Source of the DNA: Gammaproteobacteria bacterium
GTDB taxonomy: Bacteria > Pseudomonadota > Gammaproteobacteria > DSM-16500
Direction of reading: 5' to 3'
DNA: 33,878 nt
Assembly: GCA_013287085.1 (NCBI GenBank)
Contig: JABDEM010000017.1
Location: 1 to 33,878, forward strand
A program made the position numbers and the translations under genes. Of this stretch, positions 24,803 to 32,321 are shown piece by piece; position 1 is the stretch's first letter; every line of letters starts with the position of its first letter. Below the pieces are notes generated by a model. It searched no databases. It was given only the letters and a program-made list of their open reading frames with translations, and was not told where the DNA came from.

Positions 24803-25468
24803 CTAGCTTTTTCCATATCGCTGTCTTTTTAAAGATTGTGAGCTAGTCGCAATCTCGGGAGTTTCCACTCTTTCTGCTGCAGAAGCTGCTCTAGCTGTTT
24901 CAATTTCTGCAATGGCAGAAGGAAGTAAGGCTAGAATGGATGATGGTGCCGGAGCTCGAGGTCGTGATTCTTGTGGTAGCAATTTATTAATATCTCCAGT
25001 AGATGAAGCAGCCCGTTTTTTGGATGGATTATTTAAGGCAAGTAATTTATCTTTTGTTTTTTGGGCTTCACGGCTTTCTGCAGGGGATGCAAAGAGCTTA
25101 ATCGCTTTATCAAAGGTTTCTTCGAGTTCACGATAGGATATTTTATTATGGCCAGCTTCCACTAAATAAACTCTGACGCGTGCCCAATCCAAAATGACGC
25201 CAGCAAGATGATTTCTTTCATCTGTTTCTGGATTTTCAAAAAGATCTGCGGCTGGATATTTACTTTGAAAGAGATGTCTTGTCTTTCTATCTAATGCTAA
25301 ACCTTTTTCTTCCAAAGCAAGCAGGTGTTCTTCCTCATATTCTTTGGGTCTGAAATCGTCCTGTTTGTTTTCTTGCATTATTTTTTCTTGGCTATTCACA
25401 AACTCAAGATAAATGGATCGAATGGCTTCATCCGTTAATTTAGCTCCAACGTGTCTTGAGTGACTCAT
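24803..25468 (-). CDS. Hypothetical protein with basic, NLS-like patches
   Basis: The 221-residue product has a helical first half (LTDEAIRSIYLEFVNSQEKI ... YRELEETFDKAIKLF) that may contain a TPR-like unit, and a disordered Ala/Pro/Ser-rich second half. Two basic patches, NPSKKRAASS and the C-terminal SLKRQRYGKS, resemble nuclear-localisation signals. The segments LLALEEKGL and the following helices recall the C-terminal part of the 883-aa neighbour (LALEEKGL ... FYQRAL), suggesting a shared domain. The ribosome binding site GAGGAGA is strong, and a near-consensus promoter lies upstream. There is no membrane segment. A role in a host cell is speculation from the composition. Confidence 0.65.
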   Translation of the reverse strand: MSHSRHVGAKLTDEAIRSIYLEFVNSQEKIMQENKQDDFRPKEYEEEHLLALEEKGLALDRKTRHLFQSKYPAADLFENPETDERNHLAGVILDWARVRVYLVEAGHNKISYRELEETFDKAIKLFASPAESREAQKTKDKLLALNNPSKKRAASSTGDINKLLPQESRPRAPAPSSILALLPSAIAEIETARAASAAERVETPEIATSSQSLKRQRYGKS

Positions 25469-25511
25469 CTTATTTCTCCTCGCTTTTTAATCGTATTTTT
25501 ATGTCGTACGC

Positions 25512-25540
25512 TTGATAACATGAGGAATTAGTTATGTCAA
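25512..25540 (-). promoter_or_regulatory. Sigma-70-type promoter of the 221-aa gene (24803-25468)
   Basis: On the minus strand TTGACA (25540-25535), a 17-base spacer and TATCAA (25517-25512), the latter preceded by TGT as an extended -10, stand about 40 bases before the ATG at 25468. Confidence 0.65.
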
Positions 25541-25666
25541 GTGTGAGAAATAATGAGTTCTCTGTCATTGTTCGTCCCGAGTTTTTCTTGTGATTTAGAA
25601 ATACAGCGATTATTATTTTCAAACCCTTTGAGGCAAAACGGTCAGATGATATGAATGGATTAAAAT

Positions 25667-25924
25667 ATGTCAATTTCCTATGAAGAATTTGAAAAAGTTG
25701 ATTTTAGATCGGGTACGGTTACTAAAGTTGAACCTTTTCCACGTGCTAAAAAACCAGCCTATAAAGTATGGGTTGATTTTGGATCCGAAATTGGAATCAA
25801 ACAAACCTCCGCTCAAGTCACTGTGCATTACACGCCAGAATCACTTCTGGGTAAGCAAGTACTAGGGTGCGTTAATTTGGGTGAAAAAAATATTGCGGGC
25901 TTTAAATGCATAAATGGGGTATGA
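25667..25924 (+). pseudogene. csaA: CsaA-like tRNA-binding-domain protein, C-terminally truncated
   Basis: The 85-residue ORF matches the CsaA/YgjH family of tRNA-binding OB-fold proteins: ISYEEFEKVDFRSGTVTKVE, PRAKKPAYKVWVDFG, IGIKQTSAQVTVHYTPESLLGKQVLGCVNL. Family members are about 107-112 residues and continue with a segment of the kind ...IGPFMSEVLVLG ... and a closing VPNG motif. Here the frame runs GFKCINGV and stops, and no VPNG-type ending is found in the 23 bases before the convergent phosphatase gene. The last 25 residues, which form part of the dimer in the family, are therefore missing. It is either a decaying gene or a short form. There is no good ribosome binding site (GGATTAAAAT before the ATG). 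Confidence 0.7.
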
Positions 25925-25947
25925 CCCCTTTGCCTTTGCTTCTTAAC

Positions 25948-26730
25948 TTATTGAGCGCAAAGCGTAGATTGATCGCATAAAGTCGATGAAGTGGTATATA
26001 AATAATTGGGTACCTTAAAATTTCCTTCCTGACGAGGGTTGCTATCTTCAAAATCAGAATCTTGATCGCCAATATTAACTAGAAGGATATATCCCTCACT
26101 CATCAGTTTATGGCGAATTTTTGTTTTATATTCGGAAGAATGTAGTTTCACATCTTCCTCGTTATGTGCCATATATAAATTCTTATCAAGTAGGATTTCA
26201 CCATTAAACCCCGCATTATGTAGAGTTTGGATTGTGAATGGACTAATGTCTTCTGAAAGTGGATTTCTGGATTCTAATTTTCTACCGGTAATAAAAAATA
26301 CGGTTATTCCTTTTTGTATCGCTTTATTGTAAAGCGCTAAAACAGGAGCAACAGCAGGGCTAGTTGTCGTATGATAAGTCTCATCAATCTGCGAATGGGA
26401 GCTTGAGAAATCTCTTGCCTTTATAGTAGGATAATTCGATAGGCTAGTATCATCAATATCAAGCACCATGGCATATTTATGGGCTTCTACTGACTGCTTA
26501 TCCATAGTCGCAGGCACTTTTTGATTCATATAAGCTTCGGCCTTATCAATGACCGTTTGCACATCTTTTAAATATTCACTTTCATTAGGTTTTAAATCAT
26601 TGTAGTAAGCGGTAAGTGCATTTTTTTCGCAAGTTAAATTAAGAAGCGGGGGATGTGAATAAGCAACATCTATAAGACCCAAAAATCCAATCCCAAGCAA
26701 AGCAACCGATAAAAATATTTTCTTTTTCAT
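25948..26730 (-). CDS. Secreted class B-like acid phosphatase (HAD subfamily IIIB)
   Basis: The 260-residue product has a Sec signal peptide (MKKKIFLSVALLGIGFLGLI, cleavage near AYS-HP) and an acid phosphatase B/HAD fold. HAD motif I is VLDIDDTSLSN (nucleophile Asp91, Asp93), motif II FFITGR (about 145-150), and motif IV NIGDQDSDFED (about 219-229). Relatives include class B acid phosphatases and the P4 lipoprotein, which dephosphorylate nucleotides and other phosphomonoesters in the periplasm. There is no lipobox. A perfect -10 (TATAAT on the minus strand, 26769-26764) precedes it; the -35 is weak. It is convergent with the CsaA-like ORF and divergent from the papain-like gene. Confidence 0.92.
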   Translation of the reverse strand: MKKKIFLSVALLGIGFLGLIDVAYSHPPLLNLTCEKNALTAYYNDLKPNESEYLKDVQTVIDKAEAYMNQKVPATMDKQSVEAHKYAMVLDIDDTSLSNYPTIKARDFSSSHSQIDETYHTTTSPAVAPVLALYNKAIQKGITVFFITGRKLESRNPLSEDISPFTIQTLHNAGFNGEILLDKNLYMAHNEEDVKLHSSEYKTKIRHKLMSEGYILLVNIGDQDSDFEDSNPRQEGNFKVPNYLYTTSSTLCDQSTLCAQ

Positions 26731-26838
26731 AACAAAAACCCTTGAATTTGTCTATTTTTGCTCATTATATAGAGCGTTCGTCTACTTTTCTAGTATAAAA
26801 TAGCGTATATTTACACCTTTTAGGTCCTTTTAAAATAT

Positions 26839-27816
26839 ATGTTTATCAGACTTACCATTAAACCAGCCCCCGGACCTTGTGCCTATGTTGATGCTTGGTC
26901 TTCTGAGTCTACAAAACAGAATGAGCGTGGTGCGAGATTCATGCACACAGACTGCTTTCGTAGTTTAAGGAATTGTTCCGCTTCTGATCGATGCGATGAT
27001 GATCCGTATGTTACTTTCAAAACAAATATTTCTTTTTCTGTTTGGCACGCTCTGATGAAAAAATCAGAGTTTGATGATCCATCACAATACCATGTTCTTG
27101 ATCACAATTGTGCGCAAGCATCTGCTTTTGCACTGGAGCAAGCAGGAATTAAATTATTCCAACAAGGTCCTTATTATTGTTTGTTCAATCGCTTAGAAAA
27201 AAATGGAATTTTCTGTATTCCTTTGTTAACACTTTCTCCTTGGGATATCTATTTTCGTGCGAAACACTACAAAATTCAAATGTTACAAAATTCAACTATT
27301 GGCAATCAATATCGTTTTACAAAATTTAAAATTAAATTATGGAGTCTCTTTACCTCGCTCACTGAAGAAAGAAAACAGGTCACCAAAATTGTTGAGGAAA
27401 TAGAAAAACGACGTCAACGACATCCTGAACATATTGAGGCGCAAATCGATATATTAATGCAAACTTTTTATCTGGTGACGCGATTGCCGACCCAAGAGGT
27501 CTGCGATGATTACATAAAGAAATCAAAACAATTTAAACAAAGAGCCGTGAATTTTGAATCAATCATTCCATGGCTTATCCTATTAAATAGTGGTTTACTT
27601 GCTGAAAGTTTTCGTCAATGTAGTCAAGATCTTATATCAGCTAACCTGCGACGGTTACCTTTTACTGGAGCACTTTTGATAGTATCGGGTTATTCATTTT
27701 TTAAATTACGTAATAAAATCATGGAGCCCATGTTTGGATCTCGTTTCTCCATTGAAGATACAGAGCTTTCGAAAAGCATGGTCAAATTAGCTAATTTAAG
27801 GAGGGTTCCTCAATGA
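26839..27816 (+). CDS. Papain-like (LRAT/PPPDE-like order) protein with C-terminal membrane hairpin, paralogue B
   Basis: The 325-residue product is a paralogue of the protein at 10086-11021. Shared blocks are the MFI start, the conserved His (here RFMHTD, His36), DDDPYVTFKTNISF, the Cys motif DHNCAQASAFALEQAGI (Cys91), a helical region EIEKRRQRHPEHIEAQ ... TFYLVTRLPTQEV, and a hydrophobic pair near the C-terminus (SIIPWLILLNSGLLA; PFTGALLIVSGYSFF). It differs by several extra cysteines in the first 60 residues. His-then-Cys order suggests a permuted papain-type fold, so a thiol hydrolase or acyltransferase anchored in a membrane is possible. Its stop overlaps the ATG of the LysE-type gene (ATGA). 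The last codons contain AAGGAGG, which serves as the exporter's ribosome binding site. Confidence 0.65.
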   Translation: MFIRLTIKPAPGPCAYVDAWSSESTKQNERGARFMHTDCFRSLRNCSASDRCDDDPYVTFKTNISFSVWHALMKKSEFDDPSQYHVLDHNCAQASAFALEQAGIKLFQQGPYYCLFNRLEKNGIFCIPLLTLSPWDIYFRAKHYKIQMLQNSTIGNQYRFTKFKIKLWSLFTSLTEERKQVTKIVEEIEKRRQRHPEHIEAQIDILMQTFYLVTRLPTQEVCDDYIKKSKQFKQRAVNFESIIPWLILLNSGLLAESFRQCSQDLISANLRRLPFTGALLIVSGYSFFKLRNKIMEPMFGSRFSIEDTELSKSMVKLANLRRVPQ

Positions 27817-28445
27817 TCGCTCAATTTTTTTCAATTGCCCTTATTGCTTTATTAGGAGCAATGTTACCAGGTCCCGATTTTGCCATCGTGACTCAAAATA
27901 CGATTTTTCATTCAAGAAAATCAGGGTATTTTACCTCTTTAGGTGTGGGCGCCGCTATTTTAGTGCACATGACTTATTGTGTGCTGGGTTTGGCGCTAGT
28001 GATTGCCAAGTCATTGTTGTTATTTTGTTTAATTAAATACGTAGGTGCGGGTTATTTAATTTACTTGGGAATAAATGCGTTGTTGGCTAAACAAGCTGAG
28101 AAAATTTTTTCAGCCGATGAGAAAGTTAAAAAAACCTCTCAGTCCAATTTGAAATCCTTTAGACAAGGTTTTTTATGCAATTTACTTAATCCTAAAGCGA
28201 CTTTATTTTTTCTATCCATTTTTACCGTCTTGATTAAACCAAATACCCCGATGTATTGGGAAGTTATTTATGGATTGGAAATATTTTTTGTTGCAACCAC
28301 TTGGTTTTGTGTGTTAACGATTATTTTGTCACATCCTCCAATCAAAAAAGGTCTAGAAAAAGCTGAAAAATATATAGCAAAACTCTTAGGTGTATCGTTA
28401 ATTGGTTTTGGAGTTGCTTTGACTTTTATTAAAAAGTCATGCTAG
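27813..28445 (+). CDS. LysE/RhtB-family amino-acid exporter
   Basis: The 210-residue membrane protein has the LysE/RhtB signature GAMLPGPDFAIVTQNTIFHSRKSGYFTSLGVGAA followed by about six hydrophobic helices and the mid-protein FRQGFLCNLLNPKATLFFLSIF, which is typical. These proteins export amino acids such as threonine, homoserine lactone or lysine across the inner membrane; the substrate cannot be read here. It overlaps the upstream papain-like gene by 4 bases and has the AAGGAGG ribosome binding site inside that gene, so the two are coupled. Confidence 0.93.
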   Translation: MIAQFFSIALIALLGAMLPGPDFAIVTQNTIFHSRKSGYFTSLGVGAAILVHMTYCVLGLALVIAKSLLLFCLIKYVGAGYLIYLGINALLAKQAEKIFSADEKVKKTSQSNLKSFRQGFLCNLLNPKATLFFLSIFTVLIKPNTPMYWEVIYGLEIFFVATTWFCVLTIILSHPPIKKGLEKAEKYIAKLLGVSLIGFGVALTFIKKSC

Positions 28446-28469
28446 TGTAGTAGCCAATTACTATACTAG
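28442..28469 (+). promoter_or_regulatory. Stem-loop between the exporter and outer-membrane gene
   Basis: CTAGTGTAGTA (28442-28452) pairs with TACTATACTAG (28459-28469), with one G-T pair and loop GCCAAT. It starts inside the stop codon of the exporter gene and ends 9 bases before the ATG at 28479. No T-run follows. It may be a processing or attenuation hairpin, or an operator. Confidence 0.35.
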
Positions 28470-28478
28470 GATAGAAGT

Positions 28479-29195
28479 ATGCAAAAACGGATTTTGCTGG
28501 CGGGGGTTTTTCTTTTTATTCCCATTGTTTCTTTAGCTGCTTTGCGTCCCGTTTTCACCTTATCTTCAGGCTTTGCTAATGCCAATATGCGTTCATCTAC
28601 TTCAATCAATTTTGGTAGTTTTCAAAATTCTTATGTGGGCGGTAGTCACTCGGATACTGACTTTGATTCGGGTTTGTTTTTGGGCGGCGAAGCTCTTCTA
28701 TTGCAAAATTGGTCGGGACAGATTGGTTTGAGTTATTTTCAAAATAGTCCATTTGTTGAAAGTGGAACGGTGTATCAATTTTCGGATCCGGCTTTTAATA
28801 ATTTAAATTATCAATATCAAATTATCAGTCGTCGTATTTCGATTGATGCTAAATTGCTTTATGCTTTTTGCCAAATTTGGCACCCTTATCTTGCAGTAAG
28901 TTTAGGTGAAGCTTTTAATAAAGCTTATAATTACACAGAAACTCCTGCATCTACCGCAGATGTATCATTAACTCCGCCTTTTGGAAATCATACAACAAAC
29001 GCATTTTCTTATTCTCTTGGATTAGGCATAGATTTAGATATAACTAATCATTGGCGGCTGGGCTTAGGTTATCGGTTTGTTGATTTAGGGAGCGCAAGTC
29101 TTGGCGTTACGCCATCTCAAATCGGTACTCATACTATTAGTAATACACCTATCTATGTAAATGAAGTTTTGCTGCGAATTAGCTTTTTAGGATAA
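28479..29195 (+). CDS. Predicted outer-membrane beta-barrel protein
   Basis: The 238-residue product has a signal peptide (MQKRILLAGVFLFIPIVSLA-A). The mature part alternates polar and aromatic residues in short strands (FDSGLFLGGEALLLQNWSGQIGLSYF, RISIDAKLLYAF, HPYLAVSLGEAF, FSYSLGLGIDLDI, WRLGLGYRFVDLGSA) and ends with the strand YVNEVLLRISFLG, which fits an eight-stranded OmpA/OmpW-like barrel. The terminal Phe is followed by two residues. The family is not further identified. It is 10 bases before the NlpC/P60-like gene and on the same strand, which suggests a shared cell-envelope function. Confidence 0.8.
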   Translation: MQKRILLAGVFLFIPIVSLAALRPVFTLSSGFANANMRSSTSINFGSFQNSYVGGSHSDTDFDSGLFLGGEALLLQNWSGQIGLSYFQNSPFVESGTVYQFSDPAFNNLNYQYQIISRRISIDAKLLYAFCQIWHPYLAVSLGEAFNKAYNYTETPASTADVSLTPPFGNHTTNAFSYSLGLGIDLDITNHWRLGLGYRFVDLGSASLGVTPSQIGTHTISNTPIYVNEVLLRISFLG

Positions 29196-29205
29196 GGAAA
29201 TCACC

Positions 29206-30780
29206 ATGAATAAATATTTTAAAACATTAAGTGGCTTAATGTTAAGTATGATAAGCGTTAATAGCTTTAGTGACACACCTATTTTTCTTATTACCTCTAA
29301 TACAAAAATCACGCCTCAATTGGTGCAAGGTCAGTCCGGTACTGCTATTTATCAAGTCATTAATAATAGCAACAGGATACTAAATAATATTGTTTTAACT
29401 CATTTGCCTGCCGGTATTACACAAGTCTCAAATCCTGGACCTGATTATTGTAATAATCTTACAGCATTAAATAGCCCCGGAAGTTTGTGTTTGATAGAGT
29501 TACACTTTGATAGCTACGTGAATAGTAGTTTAAATGGCGGACCAATCATTTGTACAGCGGGGAACTTACTTTGTTCTCAACCTTATCAGTCAGATCAGCT
29601 TTTAACACAAGTGACACCAGGACCTGTTGCGCAAACTTGTACTGGGAATGAAAACAATTTTAGTTATGAATTAACACAGCCTTTTGATTCAGGCACGATT
29701 GACCCTGGTACTATTTATTCTTGGGGTCCTGCTCGAAATCAATTATTTTTAAGTCCTTCTAATCCCAATCTCACTGTCTGCCCAACAGAAGATCCTTCCA
29801 ATTCAAACGCCATTAATTGGATGCGAAGTCGTCTAATTGCTGCAGAAAGTTTTTGGGTGAGTCAAAAATTAAATTATTGCCATCATCATGTCACCGATTT
29901 TTATACGCCAATAACTAGTTATGGGAGTCCGCGATCTGCTATAGGAACCTCTGATGGGGGCTATTGCAGTAATGCAACTAGCTTAGCGCCAGCTAACTAT
30001 GGCCAGCAAATAAGATGGAATTATAGCGGCACAGGATCTGAAACGGTGAATACTTGGGTGAATCAAAATCGTATGTGGTATGGTGTTGATTGTAGTGATT
30101 TCACGTCATTTGTGTACAATTTTTCTTTTGGTATTCAGTTTAATAGCGATACGGGTTATCAAGCAGGGCAATCGAATGTGGGTCATGCACAAGATTTCTT
30201 ACTGCCGAATACACAAACCTCTGGAAGTATATTAGGAATACCAACGTATTCAACTCCTGCTAATGACCCCGCAGGTTTGTTGTTATGCAAAGATGGATCG
30301 GTAGAAACAAGATCAGGATCACCTAACGATTATTGCGGTGGTGGATCGAATCCTAACCCGAGCCTTAATGGTTATTTTTCCGTATTTTTGAATGACCAGC
30401 CGCCCACTTCAGATTCTCATTTTCCAGTAAACACTCCCAGTAATATCACACCCGCCATGTTGAATTTATTAAAACCGGGTGACTTACTCTATTTAGCTTT
30501 TCCTCCGGGGAGTGGGAAAGGTGATGGTAATAATCCAACCTCTGTTGTTACTCACGTTATTACATGGACGGGACAAAAAGTAGGTTACGGTCCTGATGAT
30601 ATTAACCCAACTCAAATTGCCCCAGAATCCATATGTCCGACGAATTGGCAACCACAAGTAGGGGATTGGGTTATTATTGATAGTCATTATCAAGGGCCTG
30701 ATTATCGCGATTTTACTTCTTGTTTTTATCAAAATAATATTTGGGGTGTTCGACGTGTTATTGGGTATATGCATTCCTAA
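29206..30780 (+). CDS. Secreted NlpC/P60-like cysteine peptidase with N-terminal beta domain
   Basis: The 524-residue product has a signal peptide (MNKYFKTLSGLMLSMISVNSFS) and an N-terminal beta domain resembling an Ig-like adhesion fold (TAIYQVINNSNRILNNIVLTHLPAGI). The C-terminal part contains an NlpC/P60-like arrangement: YGVDCSDFTSFVYN (Cys296), VVTHVITW (His450) and VGDWVIIDSHYQG (His494). The LKPGDLLYLAF strand is the usual partner before the first His. NlpC/P60 enzymes cut peptidoglycan peptides or host substrates. A long insert (about 310-410) separates the Cys and the strand pair. Many cysteines are present, suiting an exported location. The ribosome binding site AAGGA precedes the ATG. 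Its stop codon overlaps the phosphatase stop on the other strand. Confidence 0.7.
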   Translation: MNKYFKTLSGLMLSMISVNSFSDTPIFLITSNTKITPQLVQGQSGTAIYQVINNSNRILNNIVLTHLPAGITQVSNPGPDYCNNLTALNSPGSLCLIELHFDSYVNSSLNGGPIICTAGNLLCSQPYQSDQLLTQVTPGPVAQTCTGNENNFSYELTQPFDSGTIDPGTIYSWGPARNQLFLSPSNPNLTVCPTEDPSNSNAINWMRSRLIAAESFWVSQKLNYCHHHVTDFYTPITSYGSPRSAIGTSDGGYCSNATSLAPANYGQQIRWNYSGTGSETVNTWVNQNRMWYGVDCSDFTSFVYNFSFGIQFNSDTGYQAGQSNVGHAQDFLLPNTQTSGSILGIPTYSTPANDPAGLLLCKDGSVETRSGSPNDYCGGGSNPNPSLNGYFSVFLNDQPPTSDSHFPVNTPSNITPAMLNLLKPGDLLYLAFPPGSGKGDGNNPTSVVTHVITWTGQKVGYGPDDINPTQIAPESICPTNWQPQVGDWVIIDSHYQGPDYRDFTSCFYQNNIWGVRRVIGYMHS

Positions 30781-32321
30781 AGACGTCTTCCGCCACTGGC
30801 TTTTAATTCTTCCTCCGAAGCGGGTAGATTTATATACGCTTCGATGGTTTGAATTTGTGCTTTTGCTTGTCTTGCGAGATCTTGAATCAAAAAATCAGAA
30901 GAATCATTTTCCCAAAATCCAAAATCAAACCATCCTCGCTGGGGTGCGTTTTTCTTTGAAAAGCTATCTAGAAATGCGGTAAAAAATTGCAATTGGTGAT
31001 GCGGTTCTAATTTTTTGGCGCGTAAAGGTTGTAAGAGGGAATCCTCAATTTTAAAGTAAATTTCAGTTTTTTCAGCTAAACTGGGGCGCTTTGCTAAATA
31101 TCTCCTCAGTTCCTTATTTAGCTTTTCGCATTGTTCATAATCGCCTTTTTCTCGAATGCTTCGAACATAGTCAGATTTTTCGGGACAAATAACACAGAGT
31201 ATTTGTTCTTGAAAATTATCAAATAATTTTTTTAGTTCTTGAATCTCTGCGCTGATTTTTTCTCGATTCTGAATATAATGACTGACCATTTTTTCAAATT
31301 TGGGTGCATAATCTTGAATAGTTTGTGCGGCAGCGATCCCGCCGTGTCCGTCGGCCAAAAGTTTAAATTCAGTAAAAGATTCAAAGTCCTTGATCTCGGG
31401 TTCATGAATACGTGTTAGCATCAAGGATGTATTATCTCCTGTGCCTCGACTGTATGCGGCTTTACCTAATTGAAAGGCAATTTCCGCGGGAGGTTTTTTA
31501 TGATTCTTTGCAATAATGTCGCTTATGTCCTTTAGCGTTAATTTTGATTCGGTAAGACCATCACAATTGACTAAACTAAAGGTAACTTCGCCAGGTTTTA
31601 ATTCATGCTTTACTAGAGTGAGATCCGGTTCATGCGAGTAGGGCTTTTTAGTGCGAGGTGATTCAGTTCCTTCAAATATGCAATCACCTATCGAGCGATA
31701 CATGGAAAGTCTGTAATCTTTTGTGTTGAGATTATCATTATGTTTTAAATGATGGGTTCCATTGAGTTTTTCAGAATGAACGCATTCTCCCGTCGCCTCA
31801 TTAATCGTAAATAAATAAGCTTCACTATCACCGACATGTGCAGTTTGTATTTCTAATATTATTTTATTTTTTTCTAGGTAAGTGCGAGAAGCAGTACAAA
31901 TAACTGTGGCGCCTTCGTTTTTGTATTTTCCACAGTGTTCTTGTAAGCTTTTAAAATATTTTCGTAAAAGAAATTTAATTTCTGAAGTGCTTACTTCTTC
32001 TAATTCAGAAAAATCGCGTTCTGCATAGACCCTGTCTTCTTGGGTAGGGCGCTTGCCTTTTATTTCAAAAATACCGCAAATATCATCTCCTTCGCAATAA
32101 TCGGGTGGAGAAGGGATAGCGGCTCCATTTTCATCTATCCCGATGCGCGCTAAATTTGCTCTATACTCACCGTTTATTATTACTCCCTTTTCTACATCTT
32201 GTTGATACTTGGCAATTCGTTCGATTTTTGCTTGTTTTTGTTCTTCATTGAAATCTTTGTAGGTTTGAAGCTCTTTAGTTCCTGGATTTAGAGCGGTAAG
32301 CGCATCGATTCGTGCCTGCAT
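30777..32321 (-). CDS. PP2C-type (PPM) Ser/Thr phosphatase with permuted motif order, in the hipBST operon
   Basis: The 514-residue protein carries all PPM metal-site motifs: RPTQED (Glu95, Asp96), GATVICTA (137-144, the GSTA position), AHVGDSEAYL (161-170), YRSIGD (208-213), VNCDGLTES (Asp254), GTGDNTSLML (Asp296) and ADGHGGIAA (323-331). In usual PP2C proteins DGHGG directly follows the ED motif; here it comes after the DN motif, so a strand and helix (SFTEFKLLADGHGG ... YAPKFEKMV) appear moved to the end of the domain. Residues 350-514 are helical. It likely removes phosphate from Ser/Thr. The ATG directly follows the hipT stop, with GGAG 9 bases upstream inside hipT, so it is probably coupled to the kinase toxin. 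It could alternatively be a secreted effector. Confidence 0.8.
   Translation of the reverse strand: MQARIDALTALNPGTKELQTYKDFNEEQKQAKIERIAKYQQDVEKGVIINGEYRANLARIGIDENGAAIPSPPDYCEGDDICGIFEIKGKRPTQEDRVYAERDFSELEEVSTSEIKFLLRKYFKSLQEHCGKYKNEGATVICTASRTYLEKNKIILEIQTAHVGDSEAYLFTINEATGECVHSEKLNGTHHLKHNDNLNTKDYRLSMYRSIGDCIFEGTESPRTKKPYSHEPDLTLVKHELKPGEVTFSLVNCDGLTESKLTLKDISDIIAKNHKKPPAEIAFQLGKAAYSRGTGDNTSLMLTRIHEPEIKDFESFTEFKLLADGHGGIAAAQTIQDYAPKFEKMVSHYIQNREKISAEIQELKKLFDNFQEQILCVICPEKSDYVRSIREKGDYEQCEKLNKELRRYLAKRPSLAEKTEIYFKIEDSLLQPLRAKKLEPHHQLQFFTAFLDSFSKKNAPQRGWFDFGFWENDSSDFLIQDLARQAKAQIQTIEAYINLPASEEELKASGGRRL

Noticed and set aside
25470..25673. 67-aa ORF on the minus strand upstream of the 221-aa gene (24803-25468)
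   Set aside because: It covers the promoter and ribosome binding site of that gene, has unremarkable composition and no match to a known motif.
30677..30982. 101-aa plus-strand ORF across the phosphatase/NlpC junction
   Set aside because: It runs over the ends of two well-supported convergent genes and has no ribosome binding site.
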